DNA of 64,000 nt from the NCBI RefSeq assembly GCF_001445655.1, contig NZ_LNBE01000003.1, positions 434,001-498,000 on the forward strand. The letters run 5' to 3'. The first letter of the stretch is position 1, and each line of letters opens with the position of its first letter. Source of the DNA: Streptomyces roseifaciens. Lineage in GTDB: Bacteria > Actinomycetota > Actinomycetes > Streptomycetales > Streptomycetaceae. The notes below the pieces were generated by a model that worked only from the letters and a program-made list of their open reading frames with translations, made no database searches and was not told the DNA's origin. A program made the translations under genes and the position numbers. Shown piece after piece: positions 1-7,763 of this stretch.

Positions 1-152
1 TCGCCCGCTTCTGCCGCGGCCGGCTCGCGCACTACAAGATCCCGCGCTACCTGCGGATCCTGGACGCGTTCCCCATGACGGTCAGCGGCAAGGTGCGCAA
101 GGTGGAGCTGCGCGAGCAGGCGAGCGCGGGTCTCGCGGCGGCGGAGGCCTGA
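1..152 (+). CDS. Acyl-CoA synthetase, C-terminal end (partial)
   Basis: Only the last 49 codons are in the window. They read as the C-terminal subdomain of an AMP-binding acyl-CoA synthetase: the piece HYKIPRYL is followed by [11 protein letters not shown], whose SGK lysine is the usual catalytic lysine of adenylation, and then by VELRE before the stop at 150-152. Such enzymes activate a carboxylic acid as acyl-AMP and pass it to CoA. Substrate choice cannot be judged from this end. The gene is convergent with the zinc-ribbon gene that follows. The family call is safe, but the exact member (long- or medium-chain fatty acid, or aryl acid) is unknown. Confidence 0.85.
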   Translation, partial: ARFCRGRLAHYKIPRYLRILDAFPMTVSGKVRKVELREQASAGLAAAEA

Positions 153-476
153 GGGGTGGGCGGAGGTCTGGAAGGGGTGGAGGCCTGACGGGTGGGCGGA
201 GGCCTGGCAGGGGTGGCGGCCCGACGGGTGGGGCGCGGCCCTGACGGGGCGGAGCCTGACCGGGGCGGAAGGCCCGGCGCCCGGCCGTCCGCCTGAGGCG
301 GAGGCCGGGGCGGGCGGCGGAGGGCCGGGTGCGTGGGCGGCCCCGAACAGCTGGAGGGGCCCGCGATCCCCCGTATGTTTCGCGGGCCCGGTACGAAGTC
401 TCCGCCCCCGGGCACCCAACTCGCCATCGTCCGGGCGTGGTTCAGAGGAAAAATTGAGCTTGGCGGTACGGGCGGC
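153..476. other. Convergent intergenic gap with GC-rich direct repeats
   Basis: This gap lies between two convergent genes. Positions about 153-250 hold imperfect direct repeats of a roughly 20-base unit of the form GGTGGGCGGAGGCCTG with point changes. The rest is GC-rich sequence without a convincing reading frame. A short A-rich patch lies at about 447-456. I see no gene, tRNA or clear hairpin terminator here. Confidence 0.5.
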
Positions 477-1280
477 TCAGGCGGGCCCGCGCCCGACGAG
501 CTCGTCGGCCGGGCCGTTCAGCGGCTGCGGAGTGCCGGTGAGGTCCATCACGAACAGCGGAACGCGCAGGTCGTCCGCCCGGGAGCGGGCCTCGTGGGCG
601 TAGCCGGCGAGGGAGAAGAAGACGCCGGACGCGGAATCCACCATGGCGTGCAGCCACAGGCACTCGACCGCCCGCAGCGAGGTGGGCACGGTGGACGGGT
701 CGACCCGGGCGACGAGGGCGCCCGCGCGCAGGTCGACGCCCGCGGCCTCCGGATCTCCCGGCCGGGTGACATCCGTGCAGCCCAGCCACGTCAGATAGCG
801 CTCGGCGGCGGCCAGCGCGTCGTCGGCGGTCCGGATGGGCACCGGCCGGAAGGCGGGGCGCTGCGCCGCGGCGTGCTGCTCACCGGTTCCGGCGGCGCCG
901 TTCCCGTCGCCCTTGCTGCCGCCGTCCCCGGCTCCGTCCCTGTCCCCGTTCCCGTTCCCGTTCCCGTCCCCGGCTCCGCCCCCGCCCCCGTCCCCGGCTC
1001 CGTCTCCAGGTGCGGGCGCCGGCGAACGGACGGGCAGGCGCACCACCGTGCCGCAGGAGCAGCCGAATTCCGGCCGCGGCCACTGGTCCTGCCGGTCGCA
1101 GGAGGGGCAGCGGACGGCCACCCACGCGTCGCGCCAGGTGCGGTGCGCCAATAACTCGGGGGAGGCGTCCGCCTGCACCGGCAGCGTGAGCGGCGCACCG
1201 CACGCGCAGGGGAAGGTGGGTGGGGTGAAGGAGTGCTCGCGACGGCACGTCGGGCAGTGAACCGGCACGCTCTTGGCCAT
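477..1280 (-). CDS. Zinc-ribbon protein with degenerate Mrr-like nuclease domain
   Basis: The protein has 267 residues if started at the ATG ending at 1280, which has a GGAG six bases upstream; a longer in-frame start at 1325 lacks this. The N-terminal third holds paired zinc-ribbon motifs (CPTC with CACG, then CPSC with CSCG). A low-complexity Gly/Asp/Asn linker follows at about residues 95-125. The C-terminal domain, with GVDLRAGALVARVD and later GVFFSLAGY, resembles the Mrr-type restriction endonuclease fold (PD-(D/E)XK). The usual QxK or ExK strand reads ARVD here, so catalysis is doubtful. It stands alone between the purine genes and a fatty-acid gene. The function is not known. A role in nucleic-acid binding is an inference. 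Confidence 0.6.
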   Translation of the reverse strand: MAKSVPVHCPTCRREHSFTPPTFPCACGAPLTLPVQADASPELLAHRTWRDAWVAVRCPSCDRQDQWPRPEFGCSCGTVVRLPVRSPAPAPGDGAGDGGGGGAGDGNGNGNGDRDGAGDGGSKGDGNGAAGTGEQHAAAQRPAFRPVPIRTADDALAAAERYLTWLGCTDVTRPGDPEAAGVDLRAGALVARVDPSTVPTSLRAVECLWLHAMVDSASGVFFSLAGYAHEARSRADDLRVPLFVMDLTGTPQPLNGPADELVGRGPA

Positions 1281-1433
1281 ATTCGGCTCCAGCAACGGGT
1301 CCGTGAGTAAGGGGTACGGGCCCATCGTCCACGATGCGGGCGCGCCGGGGGAGCGAATGCCGAAGTGGGCGGGTGCGCCCCCCGCGCCTCCCGTGGCGCC
1401 GCCGAGCGCGAGGGCGCGCGCGCCCGTCGTGCG

Positions 1434-3230
1434 CTAGCGCTCCGGTACGGGTTCGCTCTCGCGGACGGCGTCGATGTCCGGGCCGTGCGGGGTGTCCGCC
1501 TCCCGCTCGATCATGATCTCCACCAGGACGGGCCGCGAGGTCGCGACGGCCTCCTTGCGCGCCCACTCGATCGCCGGCCGGATCTCCCCGGGGTCCGCCA
1601 CCCGCCGGCCCGAACAGCCGTACGCCTCCATCAGCTTGACGTGGTCCGTGCCCGACTCGTCGTAGTGGACGTCCACCTGGTAGTTCATGCCGTAGCCGGC
1701 CGAGGCCTGGCGGATCAGGCCCAGGTACGCGTTGTTCAGCATGATCAGCACGAACGGGACGTCGTACTGCGCGGCCACGGCGAGCTCCTCCACCGTGAAC
1801 TGGAAGCCGTAGTCGCCGACCACGCCGACGACCTCCTCCGCGCCCCGGCCCATGCCCTGCAGCGCCTTCTTGACGCCGATCGCGGCCGGCACCTCCCAGC
1901 CGAGCGGGCCCGCCTGCCCGCAGACCTGGTAGTGGCGCGGCCGGTGGGCCTTCTGATGCTGGCCGCCCCAGATCTGGTACAGGCCGATGGCCGTGACGAA
2001 CCACGTGTCCGCGCCGAAGATCTCGTTGATCTCCTTGTAGACGCGCGGCGCCTTCACGGGGACGGTGGCGAAGTCCTCGCGACGGGTGAGCGTGCGCTTC
2101 AGCTCCCGGCAGCGCGCGGCCCACGCGCTCGGCTGAGTGCCGTGCTGCGTGCTGTGCCGCGTGCCGTGATGTGTGCCGTGCCGCGTGCTGTGCCCGGCAC
2201 CGTGCCCGGCACCGGCCGGGCGGCGGGCCTTCGCGGCGGCGAGCAGGGCGGCGAGGAACAGCTTCGCGTCGGAGACGACCCCCAGGTCCGGCTCGAAGAC
2301 CTTGCCGAGCTGGGACGGGTCGACGTCGACGTGGACGAAGGACCGCCGCCCCCGGTAGACGGAGAGGTCCGCCCCCGTGTGCCGGTCGCCGAAGCGGGCG
2401 CCGACGGCCAGGACGAAGTCCGACTCCAGGAAAGAGGCGTTGGCGTACCGCTGCGAGGTCTGGATGCCGGTGGTGCCCATGTGCAGCTCGTGGTCGTCCT
2501 CGACGGCACCCTTGCCCATGAGCGTCACCTGGAACGGCACCCCCAGGTACTCCACCAGCTCCCGCAGCTCGTCCGCCGCCCCGGAGAGGATCACCCCGCC
2601 GCCGGCCAGGACGAGCGGCCGCTCGGCGGCCAGCAGCAGGTCGAGCGCGGCCTCCACGCGCGGCGGGTGCGGCGCGACGACGGGCACCGGCAGCCGCGTG
2701 TCCAGCGCCGGGTCGTAGCGGATCCCGCGGCGGGCGACGTCCACGGGGATGTCGATCAGTACGGGGCCGGGCCGCCCCTCGCGCGCGGTGCGGAACGCCT
2801 CCCGGAACGCCCACGGGATCTGCGCCGCCTCCTTGACCTGCACGGCCCGCTTGGTGACCGGCCGGACGATCTCCACGATGTCGACGGCCTGGAAGGCCTC
2901 CTGGTGGAGCTTGGCGGAGACCGCCTGCCCGGTGATGCACACCATCGGGACGGAGTCGGCGAACGCGGTGTACAGGCCGGTGACGAAGTTGGTGCCGCCC
3001 GGGCCCGAGGTGGCGATGGCGACGCCCGGCCTGCCGTTGGTGCGCGCCCAGCCGTCGGCCATGTGCGTGGCCCCGGCCTCGTGACGGACGATCAGGTGCT
3101 CGATGCCGCCCACGGCTTCCAGCGCCTGGTACAGCGGCAGGATCGCGGCGCCCGGGCAGCCGAAGGCGACGTCCACGCCCTCGTCCTTGAGGATGTGGAC
3201 CGCGGCGTGCATGGCGGGCATCGTCGTCAT
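1434..3230 (-). CDS. gcl: Glyoxylate carboligase (tartronate semialdehyde synthase)
   Basis: This 598-residue thiamine-diphosphate enzyme would join two glyoxylate molecules into tartronate semialdehyde with release of CO2. It shows the ThDP-enzyme order: a PYR domain (FGCPGAA near residue 24, RHEAGATHM near 49), a central domain, and a PP domain with GDYGFQF and NNAYLG as the ThDP-Mg motif. Phrases such as CGQAGPLGW and DLGVVSDAK are close to E. coli Gcl. Residue 51 is Glu, where E. coli Gcl carries Val51. A His/Gly/Thr-rich insertion (coding about 2139-2216) is not part of the usual family. The ATG at 3230 overlaps the glxR stop by ATGA, so the two are coupled. Acetolactate synthase is the main alternative, but the context and the C-terminal half favour Gcl. 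Confidence 0.88.
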   Translation of the reverse strand: MTTMPAMHAAVHILKDEGVDVAFGCPGAAILPLYQALEAVGGIEHLIVRHEAGATHMADGWARTNGRPGVAIATSGPGGTNFVTGLYTAFADSVPMVCITGQAVSAKLHQEAFQAVDIVEIVRPVTKRAVQVKEAAQIPWAFREAFRTAREGRPGPVLIDIPVDVARRGIRYDPALDTRLPVPVVAPHPPRVEAALDLLLAAERPLVLAGGGVILSGAADELRELVEYLGVPFQVTLMGKGAVEDDHELHMGTTGIQTSQRYANASFLESDFVLAVGARFGDRHTGADLSVYRGRRSFVHVDVDPSQLGKVFEPDLGVVSDAKLFLAALLAAAKARRPAGAGHGAGHSTRHGTHHGTRHSTQHGTQPSAWAARCRELKRTLTRREDFATVPVKAPRVYKEINEIFGADTWFVTAIGLYQIWGGQHQKAHRPRHYQVCGQAGPLGWEVPAAIGVKKALQGMGRGAEEVVGVVGDYGFQFTVEELAVAAQYDVPFVLIMLNNAYLGLIRQASAGYGMNYQVDVHYDESGTDHVKLMEAYGCSGRRVADPGEIRPAIEWARKEAVATSRPVLVEIMIEREADTPHGPDIDAVRESEPVPER

Positions 3231-4219
3231 CGCAGCGCCCTCCCGGCCCCGGAGGCGGGCAGTCGCTCGGCGCCTGAAGGCTGCGCGGCGCCCGAGGGTT
3301 GCTCGGCGCCGTGGGTCCGCTCGATGCCGGAGAGCCGCTCGACGCCGCGCAGCAGCGCCGAATGGTCCAGTCCGCCGTCGCCCTGGGCGCGCGCCGCGGC
3401 CACCAGGCTCGCGACGAGCGCACCCACCGGGACGGCGGCGCCGACCGCGCGGGCGGCGTCCGTGACGATGCCCATGTCCTTGTGATGCAGGTCGATCCGG
3501 AAGCCCGGGGGATAGTGCCGGGAGAGGAAGTTGTGCCGCTTGCGGCTGAGCACGGCGGAGCCGGCCAGCCCGCCGCCCAGGACGTCCAGTGCGGCCTCCA
3601 GGTCCACGCCGGACTTCTCCAGGAAGACCACGGCCTCGGCGCACGCCTGGATGTTCGCGGCCACGATCAGCTGGTTGGCGGCCTTCACGGTCTGGCCGGC
3701 CCCGTGCGGGCCGCACAGGACGACCGTCGTGCCGAGGACGCGGAAGAGCGGCAGGGCCCGCTCGAAGTCGGTCCGCTCCCCACCCGCCATGATCGACAGC
3801 ACGCCCTCGACGGCACCGGCCTCGCCGCCGGACACGGGCGCGTCCAGAACGCGGATGCCCTTGCGGGCGGCGGCCTCCGCGAGTTCGACGGACGTCCGGG
3901 GGGTGACGGACGACATGTCGACGAACAGCGTGCCGGGCGCGGCATGCGCGAGGACGCCGTGCTCGCCGTGCGCCACGGCTTCCACCTCCGGTGAGGCAGG
4001 AAGCATGGTGACGACGAGGTCGGCGCCGCGGACGGCCGCCGCGACGGAGCCGGCGGGCGTCCCGCCCACGGCCGCGAGGCGGTCGAGCCCGGCCTGCTCG
4101 AGGGTGTGACCGGTGACGTCGTACCCGGCCTTGAGAAGGTTCGAAGCCATGGGCAGCCCCATGATCCCGAGACCGATCCACGCGACGCGGGGGAGGGATG
4201 AGGAAGAGGAAGAGGACAC
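3227..4219 (-). CDS. glxR: 2-hydroxy-3-oxopropionate (tartronate semialdehyde) reductase
   Basis: The product is 330 residues and reduces tartronate semialdehyde to D-glycerate with NAD(P)H, the step after Gcl. It has an N-terminal Rossmann motif GLGIMG at residues 16-21, the substrate loop DAPVSGGEAGA, and the conserved lysine in GAGQTVKAANQ of the beta-hydroxyacid dehydrogenase family. The start is GTG at 4219 with AAAGGA upstream. The first residues are a serine run, and the C-terminus has a low-complexity tail with repeated SGAE/SGAAQ units not needed for the fold. It forms a coupled pair with gcl. The related 3-hydroxyisobutyrate dehydrogenase is the alternative, but the gcl coupling decides. 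Confidence 0.9.
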   Translation of the reverse strand: MSSSSSSSLPRVAWIGLGIMGLPMASNLLKAGYDVTGHTLEQAGLDRLAAVGGTPAGSVAAAVRGADLVVTMLPASPEVEAVAHGEHGVLAHAAPGTLFVDMSSVTPRTSVELAEAAARKGIRVLDAPVSGGEAGAVEGVLSIMAGGERTDFERALPLFRVLGTTVVLCGPHGAGQTVKAANQLIVAANIQACAEAVVFLEKSGVDLEAALDVLGGGLAGSAVLSRKRHNFLSRHYPPGFRIDLHHKDMGIVTDAARAVGAAVPVGALVASLVAAARAQGDGGLDHSALLRGVERLSGIERTHGAEQPSGAAQPSGAERLPASGAGRALR

Positions 4220-4259
4220 GGGGATTCCTTTCGGGAGAGGGGAGGAGGGGGGACTGCTG

Positions 4260-4940
4260 TCGGGGGATGGGCTGAGGAGGCGAGTGACGGCGCACGTCCG
4301 GCGCCGGGCGACCGGTGCCGGTCATCGCGTCGGCTGCGCCGGGCACGTGCTTCCGCCGCGACGGCGGCTCCGGGGCGATGCCGGGCGCTCGGAGGGCGGC
4401 CGGAGTACCTGGACAGGGCATCGCGTCGGCTGCGTCGGGCACGTCTTTCCGCCCCGGCGGTTTCGGGCTGTACCGGGGCGGCCGGAGCGCTGCGGGTGGC
4501 CGGGGGCGACCATCGTGTGGGCTGTGCCGGGTACTTGCTTCCGCCGCGGCGGCGGGAAACTGCGGTGGCTTCGGGCGGTTCCGGGCGGCCGGAGTGTCCG
4601 GAGCGGCTGATGCCTGCCATCGCACCGCTCGGTGGCCGCTTCCGGCGGTGCCGGACCGGCTGGAGCGCCCGGAGTGGCCGACGCCCGTCATCACACTGCC
4701 TGGTGGCGAGTTCCGGCGATGTCGGCACGACCGGTGTGGCCCAGGCGGTATCGCGCCGGCTCTGCCGGGCACTTGTTTCCGCCGCGGTGGCGGGAGACCC
4801 CGGCGATGGCTTTCGGTGGTGTCGGACTGGCTGGGCTGCCGGGAGGGGTCGGGGTTCTGTCGTCGCGCCGGCTCTGCCGGGCACTTCTTTCCGCCGCGGC
4901 GGCGGGAAACCCCGGCGGCGGCTTCCGGCGGTGCCGGACC
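4260..4940. repeat. Array of degenerate GC-rich intergenic repeats (array 1)
   Basis: The 816-base gap between glxR and hyi carries no credible gene. It contains at least five copies of a core of the form CGGGCACTTNTTTCCGCCGC, at about 4339, 4437, 4529, 4769 and 4879. Most are followed by GGYGGCGGG and then by CCGGCGGTGCCGGACCGG-like segments. Spacing between copies is irregular, about 90-240 bases. The cores are rich in inverted repeats and could form hairpins. Similar elements recur at 11.2-11.8 kb and 17.8-18.0 kb, always between genes. Confidence 0.7.
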
Positions 4941-4960
4941 GGCCGGAGGTCGGAGACCCC

Positions 4961-5031
4961 CGGGCCACCCGGGCCACCCCGGGCCACCCCGGGCCACCCG
5001 GGCCACCCGGGCCACCCGGGGCCGCCCGGGC
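4961..5031. repeat. Short tandem repeat, 10-11 bp unit
   Basis: About six head-to-tail copies of CGGGCCACCC, some with an extra C, lie directly downstream of hyi. This looks like a simple-sequence expansion at the end of array 1. It has no coding role on the hyi strand because it starts beyond the hyi stop. Confidence 0.8.
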
Positions 5032-5035
5032 CCCG

Positions 5036-5863
5036 TCACCGCGCCCCATCCAGCCAGCCGAACGCACCCCCGCTCGGGCCGGACGGGTGGTACTCCAGGC
5101 CCACCCAGCCGTCGTACCCGGCCTGTTCGAGGCGTTTCAGGAGTACGGGGACGTCCAGCGTCCCCGTGCCCGGTTCGCCGCGGCCCGGGGCGTCCGCCAG
5201 TTGGACGTGGCCCGTGTGCGCGGGCGCGTACGCGGCGACGGCCGCGGCCGGGTCCTCGCCCGCCATCGCCAGGTGGTAGAGGTCCATCAGGAACCTGGCG
5301 TTGCCGAGCCCCGAGGCCTCATTGACCCTCTCCGCGAGCTCCACGGCGCGCGCCGAGCCGGTGACCGGGTACGCGGGGGACTCCACCGCGTTGAGCGCCT
5401 CGATCAGGAGCGTCGCGCCCACCCGGCCGGCCGCCCGCGCGGCCAGGACGAGGTTCTCCAGGGCGAGCGCGTCCTGGGCCCCGGCGTCCGTGCCCGCGAC
5501 GCGGTTGCCGTACAGGGCGTTGAGCGCCGTGCACCCCACCGAGGCCGCGAAGTCCGCCGCGACGTCGACGTTGGCGCGGAAGCGGCCGGATTCCGCCCCC
5601 GGCAGCGAGAGCGCTCCCCGGTCGGGCCCGGGCAGCCGCCCGGCGTAGAAGTTCAGGCACACCAGTTGCGTACCGGCGTGCCGCAGTGCCCCGCGCAGCG
5701 CGTCGAGTTCGCGGGCCTCCGGCGTGGGCGTCGCGGGCCAGGGCCACCACATCTCGACGGCGCGGAAGCCCGCCGCCGCGGCCGCCGCGGGGCGTTCCAG
5801 GAGCGGCAGTTCGGTGAAGAGCATCGAGAGGTTGACGGCGAAGCGGTGTCGGGGGAGAGGCAT
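5036..5863 (-). CDS. hyi: Hydroxypyruvate isomerase
   Basis: This 275-residue TIM-barrel protein of the xylose-isomerase-like superfamily interconverts hydroxypyruvate and tartronate semialdehyde, linking to GlxR and Gcl. Supporting motifs are LIEALN (first metal/catalytic Glu), MDLYH, HVQLADAPGRGEPG and the C-terminal GLEYHP with the second Glu. The ATG at 5863 has AAGGAGG ten bases upstream. It probably forms one transcription unit with glxR and gcl, although the repeat array separates them. Its promoter region is shared with the divergent thiamine-binding-like gene and carries two palindromes. Confidence 0.9.
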   Translation of the reverse strand: MPLPRHRFAVNLSMLFTELPLLERPAAAAAAGFRAVEMWWPWPATPTPEARELDALRGALRHAGTQLVCLNFYAGRLPGPDRGALSLPGAESGRFRANVDVAADFAASVGCTALNALYGNRVAGTDAGAQDALALENLVLAARAAGRVGATLLIEALNAVESPAYPVTGSARAVELAERVNEASGLGNARFLMDLYHLAMAGEDPAAAVAAYAPAHTGHVQLADAPGRGEPGTGTLDVPVLLKRLEQAGYDGWVGLEYHPSGPSGGAFGWLDGAR

Positions 5864-5878
5864 CCCGCCTCACCCTCC

Positions 5879-5914
5879 TTCCGTATGGCGGAATTTATAT
5901 TCTGCTTTACGGAA
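5879..5914. promoter_or_regulatory. Two TTC(C/T)-N7-GGAA palindromes between divergent genes
   Basis: Two 15-base sites, TTCCGTATGGCGGAA (5879-5893) and TTCTGCTTTACGGAA (5900-5914), have centres 21 bases apart, so they lie on the same DNA face. They sit in an A/T-rich spot just upstream of hyi. A very similar site lies upstream of malate synthase. They are good candidates for a catabolic repressor operator, with the IclR-family AllR as the obvious suspect by inference. Confidence 0.6.
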
Positions 5915-5961
5915 GCGTGCTGCCGTTCCCGGCCTCTGTCAAGGCGAGTAGGTTGGCCACC

Positions 5962-6219
5962 GTGCGATTGCGAGTGGAGTTCACGACCGAACCGTTCGAT
6001 CTCGACCGGGTGCCGCCCCACGCCGAGGCCGCCCGGGACGCCCTGCGGGGCGCCGGCCTCGACGCCGTGGACGTCGGCCCCTTCGGGAACTCCGCGGAGG
6101 GCGGCGGCGACGCCGTGCTCGCCGCCGTGCAGCAGGTGCTGAGCACGTCGCTGCAGGCCGGTGCCACGCGGGTGTCGCTGCAGATCAGCGTGGTCGACGA
6201 CGAGGAGGGGACGCCGTGA
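5962..6219 (+). CDS. MTH1187/YkoF-like thiamine-binding domain protein
   Basis: This small 85-residue protein resembles the MTH1187/YkoF (DUF77, thiamine-binding) ferredoxin-like fold. It has an N-terminal strand LRVEFTTEPF, the segment GPFGNSAEG that matches the usual GP(M/F)GTxxEG signature, and a C-terminal GATRVSLQI strand. I start it at GTG 5962, because the upstream ATG is poorly placed against the palindromes. The next gene overlaps its stop (GTGA), so the two are co-translated. The role here is unknown. A thiamine link would suit a neighbourhood that contains a ThDP enzyme, but that is inference. Confidence 0.65.
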   Translation: MRLRVEFTTEPFDLDRVPPHAEAARDALRGAGLDAVDVGPFGNSAEGGGDAVLAAVQQVLSTSLQAGATRVSLQISVVDDEEGTP

Positions 6220-6599
6220 CGGGGGAGGCGGCCGCGCACCCGCTCCGTGCCGCGGTCGCGCCGCTGGTCGACGCCATGGGCGGGGAGATGGTCGATCCCG
6301 AACAGGCCGCGGCGGACGACGTGATGCTGTCCTGGGAGGGGCGCGAGGTCGTCGCCGTGAGACTGCCGCGCCTGTCCGCCTCGCTCGACCACATCCTGGC
6401 CGACCTGGAGCGCCGCCAGGGCAAGCCCCTGGCCGAACTCGACCGCAAGACCAAGCAGTCGGTGGTGCGCACGCTGGAGGAGCGCGGCGCCTTCTCCCTG
6501 CGGCACGGCGTGGAGACCGTGGCCGCGGCGCTAGGCGTCAGCCGCTTCACCGTTTACAACTACCTGAACCGCGAAGGCGGTTCCACAGGGCCCCGCTAG
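6216..6599 (+). CDS. YheO/DauR-type helix-turn-helix protein
   Basis: The product has 127 residues. Its last 50 residues (DRKTKQSVVRTLEERGAF to FTVYNYLNRE) match the C-terminal HTH of the YheO/DauR transcription-factor family, including the recognition helix segment LGVSRFTVYNYLNR. The N-terminal 70 residues do not show the PAS-like YheO sensor and are of unknown type. It is coupled to the upstream DUF77-like gene by a GTGA overlap. It is probably a DNA-binding regulator acting on this catabolic district; its target is not known. Confidence 0.7.
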   Translation: MTGEAAAHPLRAAVAPLVDAMGGEMVDPEQAAADDVMLSWEGREVVAVRLPRLSASLDHILADLERRQGKPLAELDRKTKQSVVRTLEERGAFSLRHGVETVAAALGVSRFTVYNYLNREGGSTGPR

Positions 6600-6725
6600 G
6601 GCCGCCGGCAGGCGGGGAGACGGGGAGGCGGGCAGGCGGGCGCGGGCCGCGGGACCGGCCGCGCGGGCCGTCCGTACCCGCCGGTACGGTAGGAGCTCCC
6701 CGAGGCCCCGAGGGAGGCCCGCGCC

Positions 6726-7688
6726 GTGTCCCCCGACGTCACGTGGAGCATCGGAGAGCTCGCCGAGCGCGCGGGCGTCACCGTCAAGACCGTCCGCTTC
6801 TACTCCGACCGCGGCCTGCTGCCCGAAGCCGCCCGCAGCGGCGGCGGCCACCGCCGGTACGGCCCCGAGGCGCTCGACCGGCTCCGTCTGATCCGCTCCC
6901 TGCGCACGCTCGACGTGCCGGTCCCGGACGTCGGCCGGGTCCTCGAACGGGACGACGCACTGGAGGACGTCGTCGCGGGCAAACTGCGGGAACTCGGCTC
7001 GCAGCTGACGGCCCTGCGCTGGCGTGAGGCCGCCCTCCGGCTGCTCCAGGACTGCCCGCCCGGGGAGCGCGCCGAGCGGCTGCGCCTGATCGGCGCCGTG
7101 TCCACCCCGCCCAGCACGGCCGCGATGGCGGGCTTCTGGCGGCGCTGGCTGCCCCCGCGGCTCCCGGCCCGGCTGGTCTCCGCGATCGTCGACGAGGCGG
7201 TGCCGCAGCCGCCCGACGACCCGACCCCGGCCCAGGTCCTCGCCTTCGCCCGGCTGCACGCCTTCACCTCCGGCCCCTGCACGGGCGACGACCGCGGTCA
7301 GCCCGAGGTCCACCGGGCCGGCGAGGGCTACCGCCCCGCCGTGCTCTACGACGGTCTCCGCGAGGCCTTCGCGCTGGCGTCGCCGGACCTGCGGGCGCAG
7401 CGGCCGCCGCGCCCGGGCGAGGCGCTCGACTGCTTCGTCTCCGCCCACGCCCGCGCCCGCGGCACCCGGGACACGGCCGCCTTCCGCCGCCGCCTCGGCG
7501 CCCAACTCGCCGCGGAGCCCCGCATCGACCACTACTGGCAGCTCGTCGCCGAACTGACCTCCCCTCCGTCCGGCCCGCGGGAACCGACCCCCGGCGCCGC
7601 CCACGACTGGCTCTGCGCCGCCCTGGACGCCTCGGATCCCCGGCCCGGGCGCCGGACACGGGAGCCGAGTTCTTCAACAAACTGTTGA
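6726..7688 (+). CDS. MerR-family transcriptional regulator
   Basis: The protein has 320 residues. The N-terminal winged HTH is classical MerR: SIGELAERAGV, KTVRFYSDRGLLP, GGHRRYGPEAL, then a helix with LRTLDVPVPDVGRVL. The remaining 200 residues are a helical effector or regulatory domain that I cannot assign. The start is GTG 6726 after a short GC-rich leader. The 3' end contains a palindrome (7673-7688) that probably belongs to the promoter of the following uric acid operon. The ligand and targets are unknown. Confidence 0.85.
   Translation: MSPDVTWSIGELAERAGVTVKTVRFYSDRGLLPEAARSGGGHRRYGPEALDRLRLIRSLRTLDVPVPDVGRVLERDDALEDVVAGKLRELGSQLTALRWREAALRLLQDCPPGERAERLRLIGAVSTPPSTAAMAGFWRRWLPPRLPARLVSAIVDEAVPQPPDDPTPAQVLAFARLHAFTSGPCTGDDRGQPEVHRAGEGYRPAVLYDGLREAFALASPDLRAQRPPRPGEALDCFVSAHARARGTRDTAAFRRRLGAQLAAEPRIDHYWQLVAELTSPPSGPREPTPGAAHDWLCAALDASDPRPGRRTREPSSSTNC
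7673..7688. promoter_or_regulatory. Palindrome TTCAACA-AAC-TGTTGA upstream of uraD
   Basis: This inverted repeat overlaps the last codons of the MerR gene and lies about 76 bases before uraD. A close relative, TTCAACAGAACGTTGAA, lies just upstream of allB. The shared half-site TTCAAC suggests one repressor for both operons. Confidence 0.5.
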
Positions 7689-7763
7689 CGCGGCGTTCCG
7701 AGGGGCGTTAGCTATGCGCAGCCCGACAGCCATGCGCAGCCCGTCCCCACCACGGAGGCGCCC

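Noticed and set aside
880..3423. An 847-codon open frame overlapping gcl on the same strand in another frame
   Set aside because: It is Arg/Pro/Gly-rich with no domain and wrong third-position bias. It is a shadow of gcl and the zinc-ribbon gene.
4961..5031. A CRISPR or protein-binding array in the CGGGCCACCC repeats
   Set aside because: There are no spacers, and the simple unit length points to slippage.
1434..5039. A 1201-codon open frame on the minus strand extending far upstream of gcl
   Set aside because: Only the part from ATG 3230 has Gcl homology. The rest runs antiparallel or out of frame through glxR and the repeat array and is a high-GC shadow frame.
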